A program made the position numbers and the translations under genes. The notes beneath the pieces were generated by a model. That model was not told the DNA's origin. It searched no databases and worked only from the letters and a program-made list of their open reading frames with translations. Shown piece by piece: positions 21,532-50,509 of a stretch of 64,000 nucleotides of DNA (the first letter of the stretch is position 1; every line of letters starts with the position of its first letter). Where the stretch lies: positions 22,035,232-22,099,231 of the forward strand of contig CM065686.1 of the NCBI GenBank assembly GCA_017654935.2, read 5' to 3'. This stretch comes from Phymorhynchus buccinoides. Taxonomy: Eukaryota > Mollusca > Gastropoda > Neogastropoda > Raphitomidae.

Positions 21532-22003
21532 CAGACCTGTTTACCCCTATTTTGCAAATTTGTAATATCTGAAACAAAAAATAGTAATTTTGAAGAAGAA
21601 AAAACTGTAATCCAACGCGCGGCCGTTTCTTTTTCTTCACAAAACCCGATTAACAAAAAAACTATTTGTAATTACACAATTATATGCAAGCAATAGTGCA
21701 CTGGGAGACCTTTAAAAACATTTTTTAAACCATGTATTTGCCTTTTCTTTGTGTCTTTCCATCAGATTTTGGATCATTTGACCTAGAACTCTCACCACGC
21801 GGTCGCTTTGACGCCGTCTTGAAACAGATTGAAAAGAAATTGACCCGCGATGTATGCTGGGAACTGGAATGACTTTTCACCGCATTGTTTCAAAAGCATC
21901 GCTTGCCGACGCAACTGTAGTGGTGGGGCTTTTTTTTTCATTTTGTCGCCGTAATCGTAATTTGACTTTTTTTACGGCAAAATCGTAAAGGTAAACAAGT
22001 CTG
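21532..22003 (-). mobile_element. hAT-like deletion derivative, TIR CAGACCTGTTTACCCC
   Basis: Left end CAGACCTGTTTACCCC, right end GTAAACAAGTCTG; flanks TTCAAA and CTCAAA look like a 6-bp target duplication with one change. The minus strand reads ASKRPRGESSR, the possible start of a lost transposase also seen in the copy at 23,777-24,950. Confidence 0.7.
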
Positions 22004-22084
22004 CTCAAACCAAAATTACACCAAGTGGTAAACGTGAGTAATCATCAGAGTTATACTTCACTTTTCAAGTAATTTTCAAGACAT

Positions 22085-22400
22085 TTCTACCCCACTCATC
22101 TTGATTCTATTCCACTTCCCTAGTTTCTATATGCATCACTTGTCTTTCCTAAGTCATTATTTTTTTACAGTGGTAGAACGGGTTGGTTCACAGTTAAATG
22201 TTCTGGTACCATGGGCGAAACATTTGCCCAGTCTCACATTTCAACCAAATGCAAGACATTCACACCAAGTGGCCTGCCGTGTGTTTGTCTACTTTCAGAG
22301 CTTATGTGAGTAAGGCGACGCATGCGCACTCGAAAATAAACAGTTCTCTTGTCAGTTTGCAAGTAATTAAAAAAAATACATGGCGCAAGGGTTAATCTCA
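22085..22400. repeat. Dispersed repeat, copy 1
   Basis: From about 22,235, shares AAGTGGCCTGCC, GTGTTTGTC and ATGCGCACTCG, then CATGGCGCAAG, with 28,168-28,395. Confidence 0.6.
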
Positions 22401-22917
22401 CCCACTATCTAGCTAGTTTACATCAAATTTATTTAATCATTCCCTTCCTCTACAGCATAATCCCCTTGATTCTTTTCAAACATGAATATGCTGTTGAAAC
22501 TGCAAATAGGTTTATTTGTGCCCCCCCCCCCCCCCCCCTTCCCCTTCCCCCAGCAAAAAAGAAACAAAACAACCAAGTCTTAAAAAAGACAATCTTCAGT
22601 TTATTTGACCGATTGGCATCAATCATTCCACAATCTTTGTTGGATTTGGTGCAATCAAGTCCAAATTATTAAAAAAAAATGTTCTTAAAAGCAATCGTCA
22701 TTGGTATTTAATCAATACTTTTTTAACAGTTTCATCCTAAAAAAAAAATATTTATACTTCCTGCCAATCTGAGAGAAAAATGCAATCTTCATTGGTAATC
22801 GAGTTTGGTGTTTTTTTAAATATTTACTCCTAAAATAGACAATCTTCATTTTTATTTTGAATTGGCACCTGAATCCATGAAATACTGATTGTCCTCCTCA
22901 ACTTCTTTCCAATCTAC

Positions 22918-23045
22918 AGGGTGTCCCAAAAGTCCTGCATCAAAGAAAGTAAAACGTCTATGAATGGGTACAAAACCTACAGTGTATTTTCAAGGTGTTT
23001 CAAAGTAGCTCCCAGTAACGATTATTCTCTGAACATAGTTTCAGA
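22918..23045 (-). pseudogene. Remnant of a mariner/IS630-type transposase end
   Basis: The outer end is CAGGGTGTCCCAAAAGTC, a terminus typical of IS630/mariner-type elements. Reading inward on the minus strand the frame KRLKLCSENNRYWELL ends in a stop ~80 bases from the tip, resembling the C-terminus of such transposases. Only this ~130-bp end remains. Low-sensitivity call by eye. Confidence 0.4.
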
Positions 23046-23065
23046 CGCTTGACCATGTCTCCTCT

Positions 23066-23345
23066 TCTTCTGCGTTCCCAGGCCATAATGGGTAAGGTAC
23101 GTATGTGTCTGGTTTTCAGTTTTCACTGGTCTCCCCGTTGCATACAGCCGACACATTCTGATTTCGGAGGAGCTCAAACGAGAAAATTATTTGGCCGATT
23201 TTTGTTGGAAAATTGGCAGGACAATGGGCCAATAAGTCAAAGATAGTAGATGACAGAAAGCAAAGGAAAAAGGCAGAGAGAGTCAAAGAGAGTGACAGAT
23301 TAGAGGAAGTTACAAGCACAGAACTTCCAGAAGGTAGGGGAACTA
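23066..23345. repeat. Dispersed repeat with empty insertion site
   Basis: Shared with 26,855-27,023 plus 28,075-28,165 and with 59,868-60,006 (landmark GGTTTTCAGTTTTCACTGGT). At about 23,243 it keeps AAAGATAGTAGATGACAG uninterrupted, while the other copy has a 1.05-kb element at that TA. Confidence 0.85.
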
Positions 23346-23573
23346 TCCCCATGGGGAGGACCATGTCCCGAAGACTGAGTCCCATGGTCCACTTGGGGAC
23401 AGAAATAGAAAACAAAGAACATGAAACAGGATTATTTAAGGGTTTCCTCTTTGATGCATGACTTTCAGAACACCAAGTACTAGCTTCCCTCTCCGCCTCG
23501 CCTCGCCCCATCCCCAGTCCTCCAAGACTCCAAGCAGTCCCCGAGGGGCCCCGGCCAAGCTGTTGTCCGTCCT

Positions 23574-41340
<17,767 letters not shown>

Positions 41341-41713
41341 CTTGCTTTGGTTGTTAGTTTACTGTTTAATAAAGAAAGAGTACGTCAATAAGCAGAAGAA
41401 ATCGAGTCAGGTTTGATTGTTAGTTTACTCACTGTTCAAAAATGAAAACGAACCATGATAATTTAGCAGTAGGCATCATTTGTGTATGGTTTACAGAGAA
41501 AATAGAAAATGCCTGCTTGCCTGCACACACGAATACAAACGAACATAACATGAACACACAACATTTCTAAATCTACATCAAAGCATGCAAGCATGCACAT
41601 GATTCAGTTATGCACATGCTCACAAATGTGCACGCACACACACCACACACACACGAACGCTCTATACACACTCAAACACACACACTCATGCTGTCTACAA
41701 ACACACACAAAGC

Positions 41714-41933
41714 CAGACCTGTTTACCCCCTACACAAGTCTTGAGTGGTCTGGATAGCTGAAATGAGTAGTTTTGGTGCAAACTGTGTCCTTTTATTCAT
41801 TAAACCATCAAATGTTGTTAACTGAAAATGAGTAGTAATCAAGAATTAAAGAGCATTATTTTCAGTTTTGAAGAGTAGTAGAGGTCCAAATTGAGCGGAA
41901 TACTACTGGAAAAGAGTAGAGTAAACAGGTCTG
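41714..41933. mobile_element. 220-bp MITE, TIR CAGACCTGTTTAC, 6-bp target duplication
   Basis: CAGACCTGTTTACCCCCTAC to GTAAACAGGTCTG, flanked by CAAAGC at 41,708-41,713 and 41,934-41,939. Sister of 31,568-31,772. Upstream of OAT. Confidence 0.85.
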
Positions 41934-42267
41934 CAAAGCGCGCGCAGTAACACTTGCTCTCACTCGAGAACGCACGTTCGCATGCATACACACATAACAT
42001 ACATGCAAACACAAAACACTTTGGCTTAGAACTGCCTGGTGGGGATCAGCAAGGCCACGAGGATTGACCCCTTTTCTGGATTAGGGCAACAATGAAAGCA
42101 GATCAGGGTCAGTGAACAGGGTCAAGTTTCTCTAGATAACGGTCACCTCGTGAATAACGCTTACGCCAAACACTTTAGAAAACGTTTGCGGAAGAATATT
42201 ACAAGCTCTTGTCTGATTGGTAAAAAAACCCAGTTTAGTTTAATAATAATAATAATAATAATACATA

Positions 42268-42350
42268 GTATAAGGAGGAGATTGAGGAGGCTGCCTTTCC
42301 TTTCTTTTCAGTACCAGTGCTGGCATGTTGTTATCTTAGCAAACAGCTGA
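42268..42350. repeat. Duplicated ~100-bp block, copy 1
   Basis: GGAGGAGATTGAGGAGGCTG and TACCAGTGCTGGCATGTTGT recur at 44,836-44,925 almost unchanged. Confidence 0.8.
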
Positions 42351-42739
42351 GCTTGCTTTGATAGTGGATATATAAATGTACTATTATTATTATTATTACA
42401 TGGAAGGGCCTTTCTTTTAAACAAACTTTAATGGACCAATCAACAACAAGAAACGTATTGACCCCCTACTAGTTCCGGATAGTTCGCCGCTTGCTCAGTG
42501 TTAGGCAAGAACAAAACGCCACGCGAACTATCGGCAAACGAAGGGTGTTTTTATTAGACCCCTTTTGCCGATTTGAGCAAGCGCAACGTAACGTTAGCCC
42601 TTGTGAAACGGACCCCTGGTTCCATCCACTACCTGCTCTTCTCTCTTCTCCCCTAACTTCCACCACAAGGTCGCGCCTGCCAGCCCTCTTTCTTTCTGTG
42701 TGAATGGGCTCTTTAGGTGAAGGCATGGTCCTTAGCCCT

Positions 42740-43905
42740 TGACACCAGGTGCCGTTTCATTTGAAGGCTCTTTATTAGCAATGTCAAACTCACTCACTCA
42801 CTCACTCTCACTCTCTCTCTCTCTCTCTCTCTCTGTCTCCCCTACACATGACAAAAATAGACTTTGCCTTCTCTTTAACCCCTTCACTGCCGAGCCTGGT
42901 TCCGGGGCAACTATTTGCCAAGCCGTTTTAGGTTGCCAAGTCTATCGCAAAACTTTCTGTATAAAAGTGCATATAACCTATGCTTTTCGGAACGGGGATT
43001 GAATATACTATCCTTCGAGAACACTCTCACATGCATTCGAACATACTGCGTAAAGCGTATGGATATAAAAAGGGAAACTCTTAGAATAGCCCTATGACGG
43101 ATATTTCCGTGACGGGGCAGTTTATAGGTTACCGGAAGTTGACGGAAATATCCATGACGGGGCAGTGTAAGGGTTAACAACTAGAGAAGTAAAATAAGCC
43201 AGTAGAGTGATCTTCCGAGGGGCAGCCGGAAGCACTCGTTACTGATTTGAAGGCTTTCTTAGCAATGTCAAACTCACTCTCTCCCTCTCTGTCACATGAC
43301 AAAAATAGATTTTGCCTTCACTCTTTAACTAGAGAAGTAACATAAGCCAAAAGAGTGATCTCCCGAGGGGCAGCCGGAAGCACTCGTTACTGATTTGAAG
43401 GCTTTCTTAGCAATGTCAAACTCCCTCTCTCCCTCTCTGTCTCACATGAAGGCTTTCTTAGCAATGTCAAACTCACTCTCTCCCTCTCTGTCACATGACA
43501 AAAATAGATTTTGCCTTCACTCTTTAACAACTAGAGAAGTAACATAAGCCAAAAGAGTGATCTCCCGAGGGGCAGCCAGAAGCACTCGTTACTGATTTGA
43601 AGGCTTTCTTAGCAATGTCAAACTCACTCTCTCACTCTCCCCCTACACATGACAAAAATAGATTTTGCCTTAACTCTTTAACAACTAGAGAAGTAACATA
43701 AGCCAGTAGAGTGATCTCCCATGGGGCAGCCGGAAGCACTCGTTACTGATTTGATGGCTTTCTTAGCAATGTCAAACTCACTCTCTCACTCTCCCCCTAC
43801 ACATGACAAAAATAGATTTTGCCTTAACTCTTTAACAACTAGAGAAGTAACATAAGCCAGTGGAGTGATCTCCCATGGGGCAGCCGGAAGCACTCGTTAC
43901 TGAAT
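42740..43905. repeat. ~150-bp tandem repeat, about six units
   Basis: Units share GAAGGCTTTCTTAGCAATGT, ATGACAAAAATAGATTTTGC, and GGGGCAGCCGGAAGCACTCG. Unit length varies from ~75 to ~165 because of CT-rich expansions; the first unit is interrupted by a TTAA element at 42,875-43,177. Lies 1.4-2.6 kb upstream of the OAT start. Confidence 0.85.
42875..43177. mobile_element. TTAA element, TIR CCCCTTCACTGCC
   Basis: TTAACCCCTTCACTGCCGAG at left, GGGGCAGTGTAAGGGTTAA at right, 303 bp, interior unlike the 16,467 family. Inserted in a tandem-repeat unit. Confidence 0.8.
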
Positions 43906-44497
43906 GTGAAAAAACAGCTCTATTTCCGATAACTTGCATGCCCGGGAACTGAGTAAGTGTTGGTCCATACACATTTCTGATCATGTGCCTCTGCTTTGAC
44001 TAGTTTGAGTCTCCAAACTTTCCATAGCTGTTGGAACCTGTTGTAGATTGCCCATCCTACATTCCTAGTAAACAAAATATTTCCCAATTTGTAATTACAG
44101 TAGTACAATCCTTGTTGACTTAAGTTAATCCTTTAATCCACAAGGATAAAAAGAAAAGAAACAAATCACAGTGGAAACAAACCAACTCAAAAACAGGTAC
44201 AGTGCACACAAAAAACACAAAACCACCAGGATAAGCAGTTATTTCTTGGTCCTGATCTAATTTTTCTTATGGCAACACTTTTTTTCCCTCTTAAATTAAC
44301 GACTATCTCAAAATAAAATTTCAAATTCTTTCAGTTTTGACTTCAGGACCAGAGTCCCACTGTAAACGGCTGTTCTTCAGTACACTATAGCATTGAGCAC
44401 TGGGGTTTTTGTTTAACCTCCATTCAGTTCCTGACAAACTTGAGTGTCCTATCCCTAATAATCCAATAAGCCATACAAACAGGCAACCCGGAATTAT

Positions 44498-44644
44498 CAG
44501 GGCTGGCCAAACTTTGGAATTTTCACTCACCCTCCAGGCGATAACTGAAAAATTATGCTCTCTCATACACATTTTCACTAGCCCAAAGAAAACAACTAAA
44601 ATCCCTGAAGGAAAACGCATGCATGCATGCATGCGCGCACACGC

Positions 44645-44684
<40 letters not shown>

Positions 44685-45096
44685 TGGGGAGAAGGAAGGG
44701 AGAGAGAGAGACAGGAAGAAAAAGAGAAAAAAGGAGAGTGTGAAAGAAAGGAGAGAAGAAATGAGAAAGAGAAATGATAGGGGGGGGGGGGGAGGTAGGG
44801 GAGAGAAAGAAGGGGGAGAGAGAGAAGGGGGAGGAGGAGATTGAGGAGGCTACCTTTCCTTTCTTTTCAGTACCAGTGCTGGCATGTTGTTATCTTAGCA
44901 GACAGCTGAGCTTGCTTTGATAGTTGGTTACATGGAAGGGATAGATGGTGTGGGGAAACTCAGTGGTTAAAAAAAAAAGGCTATGCAGTGCTGAAATTTA
45001 CAGTTGCCCATCCGGATAGTGACTTTTAAAATCTACTCGCCCACAGATTTTTGTACTAGCCAATGGCTACCAGGCTAGTAGTTTTGGCCAGCCCTG
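44498..45096. mobile_element. hAT-like MITE, TIR CAGGGCTGGCCAAA, 0.6 kb
   Basis: CAGGGCTGGCCAAACTTT at left, GTTTTGGCCAGCCCTG at right; ATTAT on both sides (44,493-44,497; 45,097-45,101). It contains GA-rich arrays and the block duplicated from 42,268. Confidence 0.8.
44628..44835. repeat. CA array followed by GA/G-rich array
   Basis: CA units at 44,640-44,682, GA-rich from 44,698, G run at 44,779-44,790. Confidence 0.9.
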
Positions 45097-45519
45097 ATTA
45101 TGCATAGGTTTCAAAGACGTCTGTTCTGTAAACCAAGTTTTAGCTGGAATGTCAGATCAAATGTAGCATAGAGGGTGGAGGGAAGGAAGGGGGTGGGTGG
45201 GTCAAGGTAGCTCGGCGGTGTGAGAGTGACCATATTGCGAGCGTGTGTGGGTGTGGCGTTGATTAGTGATGGGGATAGGGAGAGTAGATTCCTTCATAGC
45301 CTAATTAAGCGTCTCTCAGTTTTGGGCGAGTAGTTGAAAGAACAATAATAGTGAAGTGTTTTTTAAAAAATTTAAAAGCGAAAGAAGTGTCGAGAAGCGT
45401 TTAAGACTAAAAAAAGGGGGGGGAAAAGGACATGGACTTCTAGTTTGAGTTGTTTGTAAGGACATTGCCAGGGCCTGTGGCATCTGTGCTGCAAGAGGAC
45501 GGCTTCACTACCCTCACAT

Positions 45520-46470
45520 CTTTGACAAACATGGGTGAACAGGACTTTAGAGGCCCTGCGCATCAAACGTGACCATCTTATGGAGCCGAAAGTGGCAGTA
45601 CAGGAGCAACATGGCGGAGACCCCTTCGTGTGTTCCCCATCCCCAGCCAACACAACAACGACAGCTTTGGACCAGCTGTTGGGACAGATGTCCCTGCAGG
45701 ACAATGGCAGCGCAACGATGACAGCTTTGGACCAGCTGTTGGGACAGATGTCCCTGCAGGACAATGGCAGCACAACGACAGCTTTAGACCAGCTGTTGGG
45801 ACAGATGTCCCTGTAAGGCAATGGCATCACAACGACGACAGCTTTGGACCAGCTGTTGGGACAGATGTCCCTGCAGGACAATGGCAGCACAACGATGACA
45901 GCTTTGGACCAGCTGTTGGGACAGATGTCCCTGCAGGACAATGGCAGCACAACGACGACAGCTTTGGACCAGCTGTTGGCACAGATGTCCCTGCAGGACA
46001 ATGGCAGCACGACAGCTTTGGACCAGCTGTTGGGACAGATGTCCCTGCAGGACAATGGCAGCACAACGACGACAGCTTTGGACCAGCTGTTGGGACAGAT
46101 GTCCCTGCAGGACAATGGCAGCACAACAACGACAGCTTTGGACCAGCTGTTGGCACAGATGTCCCTGCAGGACAATGGCAGCACGACGACGACAGCTTTG
46201 GACCAGCTGTTGGGACAGATGTCCCTGCAGGACAATGGCAGCACAACGACGACAGCTTTGGACCAGCTGTTGGGACAGATGTCCCTGCAGGACAATGGCA
46301 GCACAACGACGACAGCTTTGGACCAGCTGTTGGCACAGATGTCCCTGCAGGACAATGGCAGCACAACGATGACAGCTTTGGACCAGCTGTTGGCACAGAT
46401 GTCCCTGCAGGACAATGGCAGTGGAACAGCAGCAGGTGAGTCACCCTACCAGCAGAACAGCAGCAGGTGA
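45520..46470 (+). pseudogene. Transposon-type gene, part 1: 13 copies of a 60-bp coding repeat
   Basis: Reading VNRTLEALRIKRDHLMEPKV leads into 13 units of TALDQLLGQMSLQDNGSTT. Most units are 60 bases, two or three are 54-57, all multiples of three. Unit 3 carries an in-frame stop (TAA at 45,814) in place of Gln. The array ends GSGTAAGESPYQQNSSR, where CAGCAG before GTGAGT occurs twice and could be a splice donor. LDxLLxxxSL motifs upstream of GGVTLKL occur in mobile-element ORFs of marine invertebrates. Long open frames on both strands here are caused by the repeat. Confidence 0.6.
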
Positions 46471-46494
46471 GTCACCCTACCTCCGCACAGTAGA

Positions 46495-46577
46495 CTATAT
46501 GTACCTTGTAGCCATGGCCACTGAAGAGGAGGTGACACTGGGAGGTGGGGTGACACTAAAACTGAACACAAAACCCA
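46495..46577 (+). pseudogene. Transposon-type gene, part 2 (GGGVTLKLNTKP module)
   Basis: The frame VAMATEEEVTLGGGVTLKLN then TKP precedes the break at 46,577. It continues logically at 47,288. In-frame stops upstream imply an intron or decay between this and the repeat array. Confidence 0.6.
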
Positions 46578-47286
46578 TGGCATGGGTGCTCCTGGGAAAT
46601 TTCAAAAATCTGGAGTGTAAGGCAGGGGTCTGGGGCGGCCCCGGCCCAGCAGAATGCAGGGACAGCCCCTCCCCCCCCTCCTCCTGAAGGGAAACAACAA
46701 TTTCCAATGTAATTGACAGGCTCTTGTTGCACTTTCACTTCTGTTTAAACTTCATGACATCTAAAACCAGCAAAATGCATCTTCTCAAATTCTCATTATC
46801 CAGCGATGCCGGCTCCAGGCAATAAACAAGCGCGAAATCGCAATAGTTTGTGGCACGCGGTCTATTTTTACCACTCCAATCATGAGTCACCTCCCCTGGC
46901 TTTTCAATAATTTTAATCTGTAAACCAGAATGTTATCTCTGCACCATTTCGTAACTTTTTATATCTTTTGGAAAACATTTAATTTTAATTTTAAAACTAT
47001 GTATCCTACTTATACTCATCAAAAGAAGCACTGCATACTCATCGTGTCTGTTGTAGTTTCTGTATTACGTATGTTTATTATTTTGTACGCTTTAAAATAC
47101 ATCATTTTAAAGAGTGGCCTCAATTTGAAGTGCAGCCTCGATTTGAAATGCGACAATTTTGGACCGACCAACCGACCGACCGACTGACAAAGTGAGTTAT
47201 AGGTTTGTGGCTTGAGCCACAAACAAAACAAATCCTGAACTTCAGGACATCCTGGACAAAAAAATCTGAAAGCAGGAGCATCCATG
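46578..47286. mobile_element. TIR element inserted in the transposon-type gene, 8-bp target duplication
   Basis: AAAACCCA lies at 46,570-46,577 and 47,287-47,294. Ends are CATGGGTGCTCCTG and CAGGAGCATCCATG (near-perfect 14-bp TIRs; three extra bases TGG at the left). Length and 8-bp duplication suggest hAT-type. The host frame reads through when the insert is ignored. Confidence 0.75.
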
Positions 47287-47287
47287 A

Positions 47288-47650
47288 AAACCCAAACCAA
47301 ACAAAGAGTCGCCGAACCAGTGGATCGTGGCCAACAGTCGCATCATGGCCACGTTGATGTCTTCTCCGAACTTCAACGTCAAGGCGTACCTTGTGGGCGA
47401 GATGGCGGGCCGCTACACGTGGCAGTCAGTCATCCTCTATGACGAATACAGGAGACGGCAGGCGGCTACTGGGTTCCAGTGGGGCATGCCCAACCCCCAC
47501 CTGTCCACAGTCATCCTGCAGAATCCCACGAAGGGTGGGAAATCGGCAGCTAGCAGCGGCAGCAGTGGACCTTCCCCCCAACGACAAACCCTGGGACCCA
47601 GCGACAGGGAGATCTGCCTGCAGTACACCAACAGGGGGGCCTGCCCCTAT
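47288..47650 (+). pseudogene. Transposon-type gene, part 3 (gag-like domain, zinc-finger start)
   Basis: Frame: KPNKESPNQWIVANSRIMAT, then YLVGEMAGRYTWQSVILYDE, YRRRQAATGFQWGMPNPHLS and REICLQYTNRGACPY. The W..V..YD..YR..QA...F.WG block followed by a CxxxxxxxC finger start is the pattern of gag-like proteins upstream of recombinase or polymerase genes in DIRS-type and similar elements; family assignment is from memory. The finger is cut after CPY by a LINE insertion. Confidence 0.65.
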
Positions 47651-48420
47651 GCCTGGCCCCCACTGCTTTTACTTCCCTCATCCTATCTCGTCTTGACTAC
47701 TGTAATGCTCTCCTTTCTGGCCTATCAGTCTCTTCTCTATTTTGTCTCCAGCGTATTCAAAACATAGCTGCTCGTCTTGTCCTTAGGAAGAAAAAGTTTG
47801 ATCATGCTAGCCCTCTTCTCTGTTCTTTGCACTGGCTTCCTGTCGCAGATAGAATTGAGTATAAATTAAAAACCCTTTGTTTATACCTCTGCGACAATAT
47901 TATTTCCATCTATACGCCAGCTCGCACTTTACGTTCAATTTCTGACTCTTTCTCTCCAGATCCCTCTAGAGGCATAAGCTTTCAACGGTTGGTCGGCGCT
48001 CTTTTGCTGTCTCAGGACTGACCTCCTGGTACAAACTTCCTCTTTCCCTCCGTCAGCGACCGACCCTCTCTGCTTTCAAAGCTAAGTAATTTTTTATCTC
48101 AAGACCCACCTGTTCCCCCCTCATTAAAGCTCTGCTCTCTTTCTCTTCTCTCTCCTGCCATTAGGTCTGTTTCTGCTGTATTCGATTTATGTCATCTGTT
48201 TAACGTCTATCCACCTTACAGTGATCTTAGACCAAAAAAACAAAACAAAAAAGTATGTGTATGATTATGTGCAAATGTCCGTTTAAGGGGGTTTGTGGGT
48301 GTGCGTGTAGGAAGATACGAAGGATTGTTAATCTATGCATGCATATAATTTACATGAATAAATGGGGTGAGGGTATGTGTATCTGAGTACCTGTATGATT
48401 TAGACCCTATGTTAATGAAA
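47651..48420 (+). pseudogene. LINE 3' fragment (CR1-like reverse transcriptase C-terminus)
   Basis: Frame TSLILSRLDYCNALLSGLSV, LQRIQNIAARLVLRKKKFDH and SLHWLPVADRIEYKLKTLC is the C-terminal block of CR1/L2-like LINE polymerases, followed by ARTLRSISD and LSTVGRRSFAV-type remnants in other frames. It is 5'-truncated. The 3' UTR matches 29,139-29,360; 63,545-63,905 has a related C-terminus. Confidence 0.85.
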
Positions 48421-48935
48421 CGTCAGTGAAATACATAAACTTAGACTTACTTCTAAATATTTAAAGGTGGAAAAAAAAAGAGAAAAAAGAAGAAAAAAAA
48501 GACAACAACAAAACAAACAAACAATAAATGAACAATATTAAACTCAAAAAAAGGAAAGTAAAATACTTAACAAGAACATCAAAGCAAAGGTCCAATTGGG
48601 CTCCTAGTAGTCCTAATAAGTCCCTGAACAACTTCTAGAATCTTTGATTCATCACAAAGAATGTCTTCATCTATAGGCTATCATTGATGGTTTCGTGTCC
48701 AACAACCAAGCCGGTAAATAGTTTTTCAGATGTTCACAAAGAAAAATCACATGGAAAGGTGTAATACGATGGCCACAAATGCAGGTTACATTTTTACAGA
48801 ATTTTGTTTTCAGTGCATCAAGCCTGAATTTAAAAACTAAACTTTTTAGAATCCGCCCTTGATGAAGACTTTGTCCTGTTTTATAATCTATAAGCTTTTT
48901 AAAGAATTTTCAAAATTATTGTGAAAAAAATGGTA
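48421..48935. other. No gene seen
   Basis: A-rich stretch after the LINE, with (GA/A)n at 48,470-48,540. No domain-bearing frame. Confidence 0.5.
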
Positions 48936-48939
48936 TAAT

Positions 48940-49025
48940 ACCAATTAAAAACCCTTTGTTTATACCTCTGCGACAATATTTCCATCTATACGCCAGCTCA
49001 CACTTTACGTTCAATTTCTGACTCT
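48940..49025 (+). mobile_element. Short LINE fragment
   Basis: TTAAAAACCCTTTGTTTATA and ACGTTCAATTTCTGACTCT match 47,865-47,950 of the neighbouring LINE. Then (GT)n begins. Confidence 0.8.
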
Positions 49026-49030
49026 CTTTC

Positions 49031-49035
<5 letters not shown>

Positions 49036-49113
<78 letters not shown>

Positions 49114-49150
49114 AGTCACTGTGTGTGTGTGTGTGTATCACTGTATGTGT
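49036..49150. repeat. (GT)n microsatellite
   Basis: GT units with few interruptions. Confidence 0.95.
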
Positions 49151-50505
49151 GTGATAGACAGACACTGAGACAGACAGAGACAGAGAGGGAAAAGCAGAGG
49201 CGAAACTCTGTGAAGTCTGAGTGAACTCGAGCTGCCCTATGATGGATGACCAACTTCTACTCTCTGCAAAACAGCACATACGGGACGAACCATCAATCCA
49301 ACCATCATTCAATGAGACAGTTGTAACCCCGTTGGTGCGATAATGGGTACTCCCTTTTATTTGGTAAAATACAAAGTACTCCACTTTAACGAATGTCAAG
49401 GGCGATAGTCTTAAAAATGTAGTTCATTGGTTGATAGCATAAAGTGTTTGTTTCCAATCCTTTGATTGGATAGCATTTTTTGTTGACGGTTGTGAGACCA
49501 ACGACTGCTAAAGTTTTATCTAGAACCCCTATTCCACAAATAGGGTAAGTTATGCTTTTATAGGTTTGACTAACCTACTTTAGGTTAGTAAACTAAGTTT
49601 GTACTAGTCATTTGCTTGATTGAGTGCAGATTCTTTTTATTTTAGTCATTGTTTGGCAGCAATTAATTGTTTTTACCTTGGGTGACGTGGGCGTGAGCTA
49701 CAGTTTGTGGTTGTTATTGTTTTGTTTTGTGTTATTGCTGCTGTTGCTGCTTAGTATAATTGAAGGAGTATTATTGATTTTAGTGAGATAATTGCATGCA
49801 TGGAGGTGGTTAATAAGTGTTATGGTTGGGTAAATATTGTAAGGGGATCATTATATTTATGGGCTTAGAGTTTGTGACGGTTAACACATTTATGCATGCA
49901 CACACATCACTCACACAGCAAGCGTACAGCACACACACTTATGACACAAGATTGTTTTACCATCATCTTTAATATTTGGTTTTATTGGGACATTATGATT
50001 AAGGATTGTGTTTGGTTGTGTGTGTTGCAGGGTTTTCTTCTACTTTTTCCTCTGCTTCTCTACTTATACATGTCTTCATATTCTTCACACCTCATCAATC
50101 TGACAATCAATCTTCATCTCCATCGTTTTTTATATGAGTTCTTCCTGTGAATTAAAGTCCGGAGAAGCTGAACCCAAGAGTTTTTTTAGTGTTTGCGTGA
50201 TCCTGTAACGAGAATTACGAACCACTGTAACACAGTGATAATGAGTGATAAAACTCCGCAGTAACCCCAGTAGACTAGATTCTAGACTTTCACACACATT
50301 TTCACTCATCACTGCACATAGTATGTATGCATGTATGTAAAACAGTCCACGTACCGTAGGCCTGCACAACACCATGCAACTAGATCTCGTGAAGAAGAAT
50401 AGGCCTATGACCAAAATTGACCTTTTTTTTCTTTTGGCTAATGAGTAAACAATCAATGTTGGCGCGTACGTACCTCGACCCCGTTCATCATGTTCCTCTT
50501 GCAAA
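49151..50505. other. No gene seen
   Basis: Low-copy-looking sequence; short frames only. A palindromic GGTTTGACTAACCTACTTTA-type patch is at about 49,563. No domain recognised. Confidence 0.5.
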
Positions 50506-50509
50506 GTTA

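Noticed and set aside
45372..46415. 347-codon open frame on the minus strand (LPLSCRDICANSWSKAV repeats)
   Set aside because: It is the antisense of a 60-bp tandem repeat whose period is a multiple of three, so open frames arise in several phases. The plus-strand frame has motif support and this one has none.
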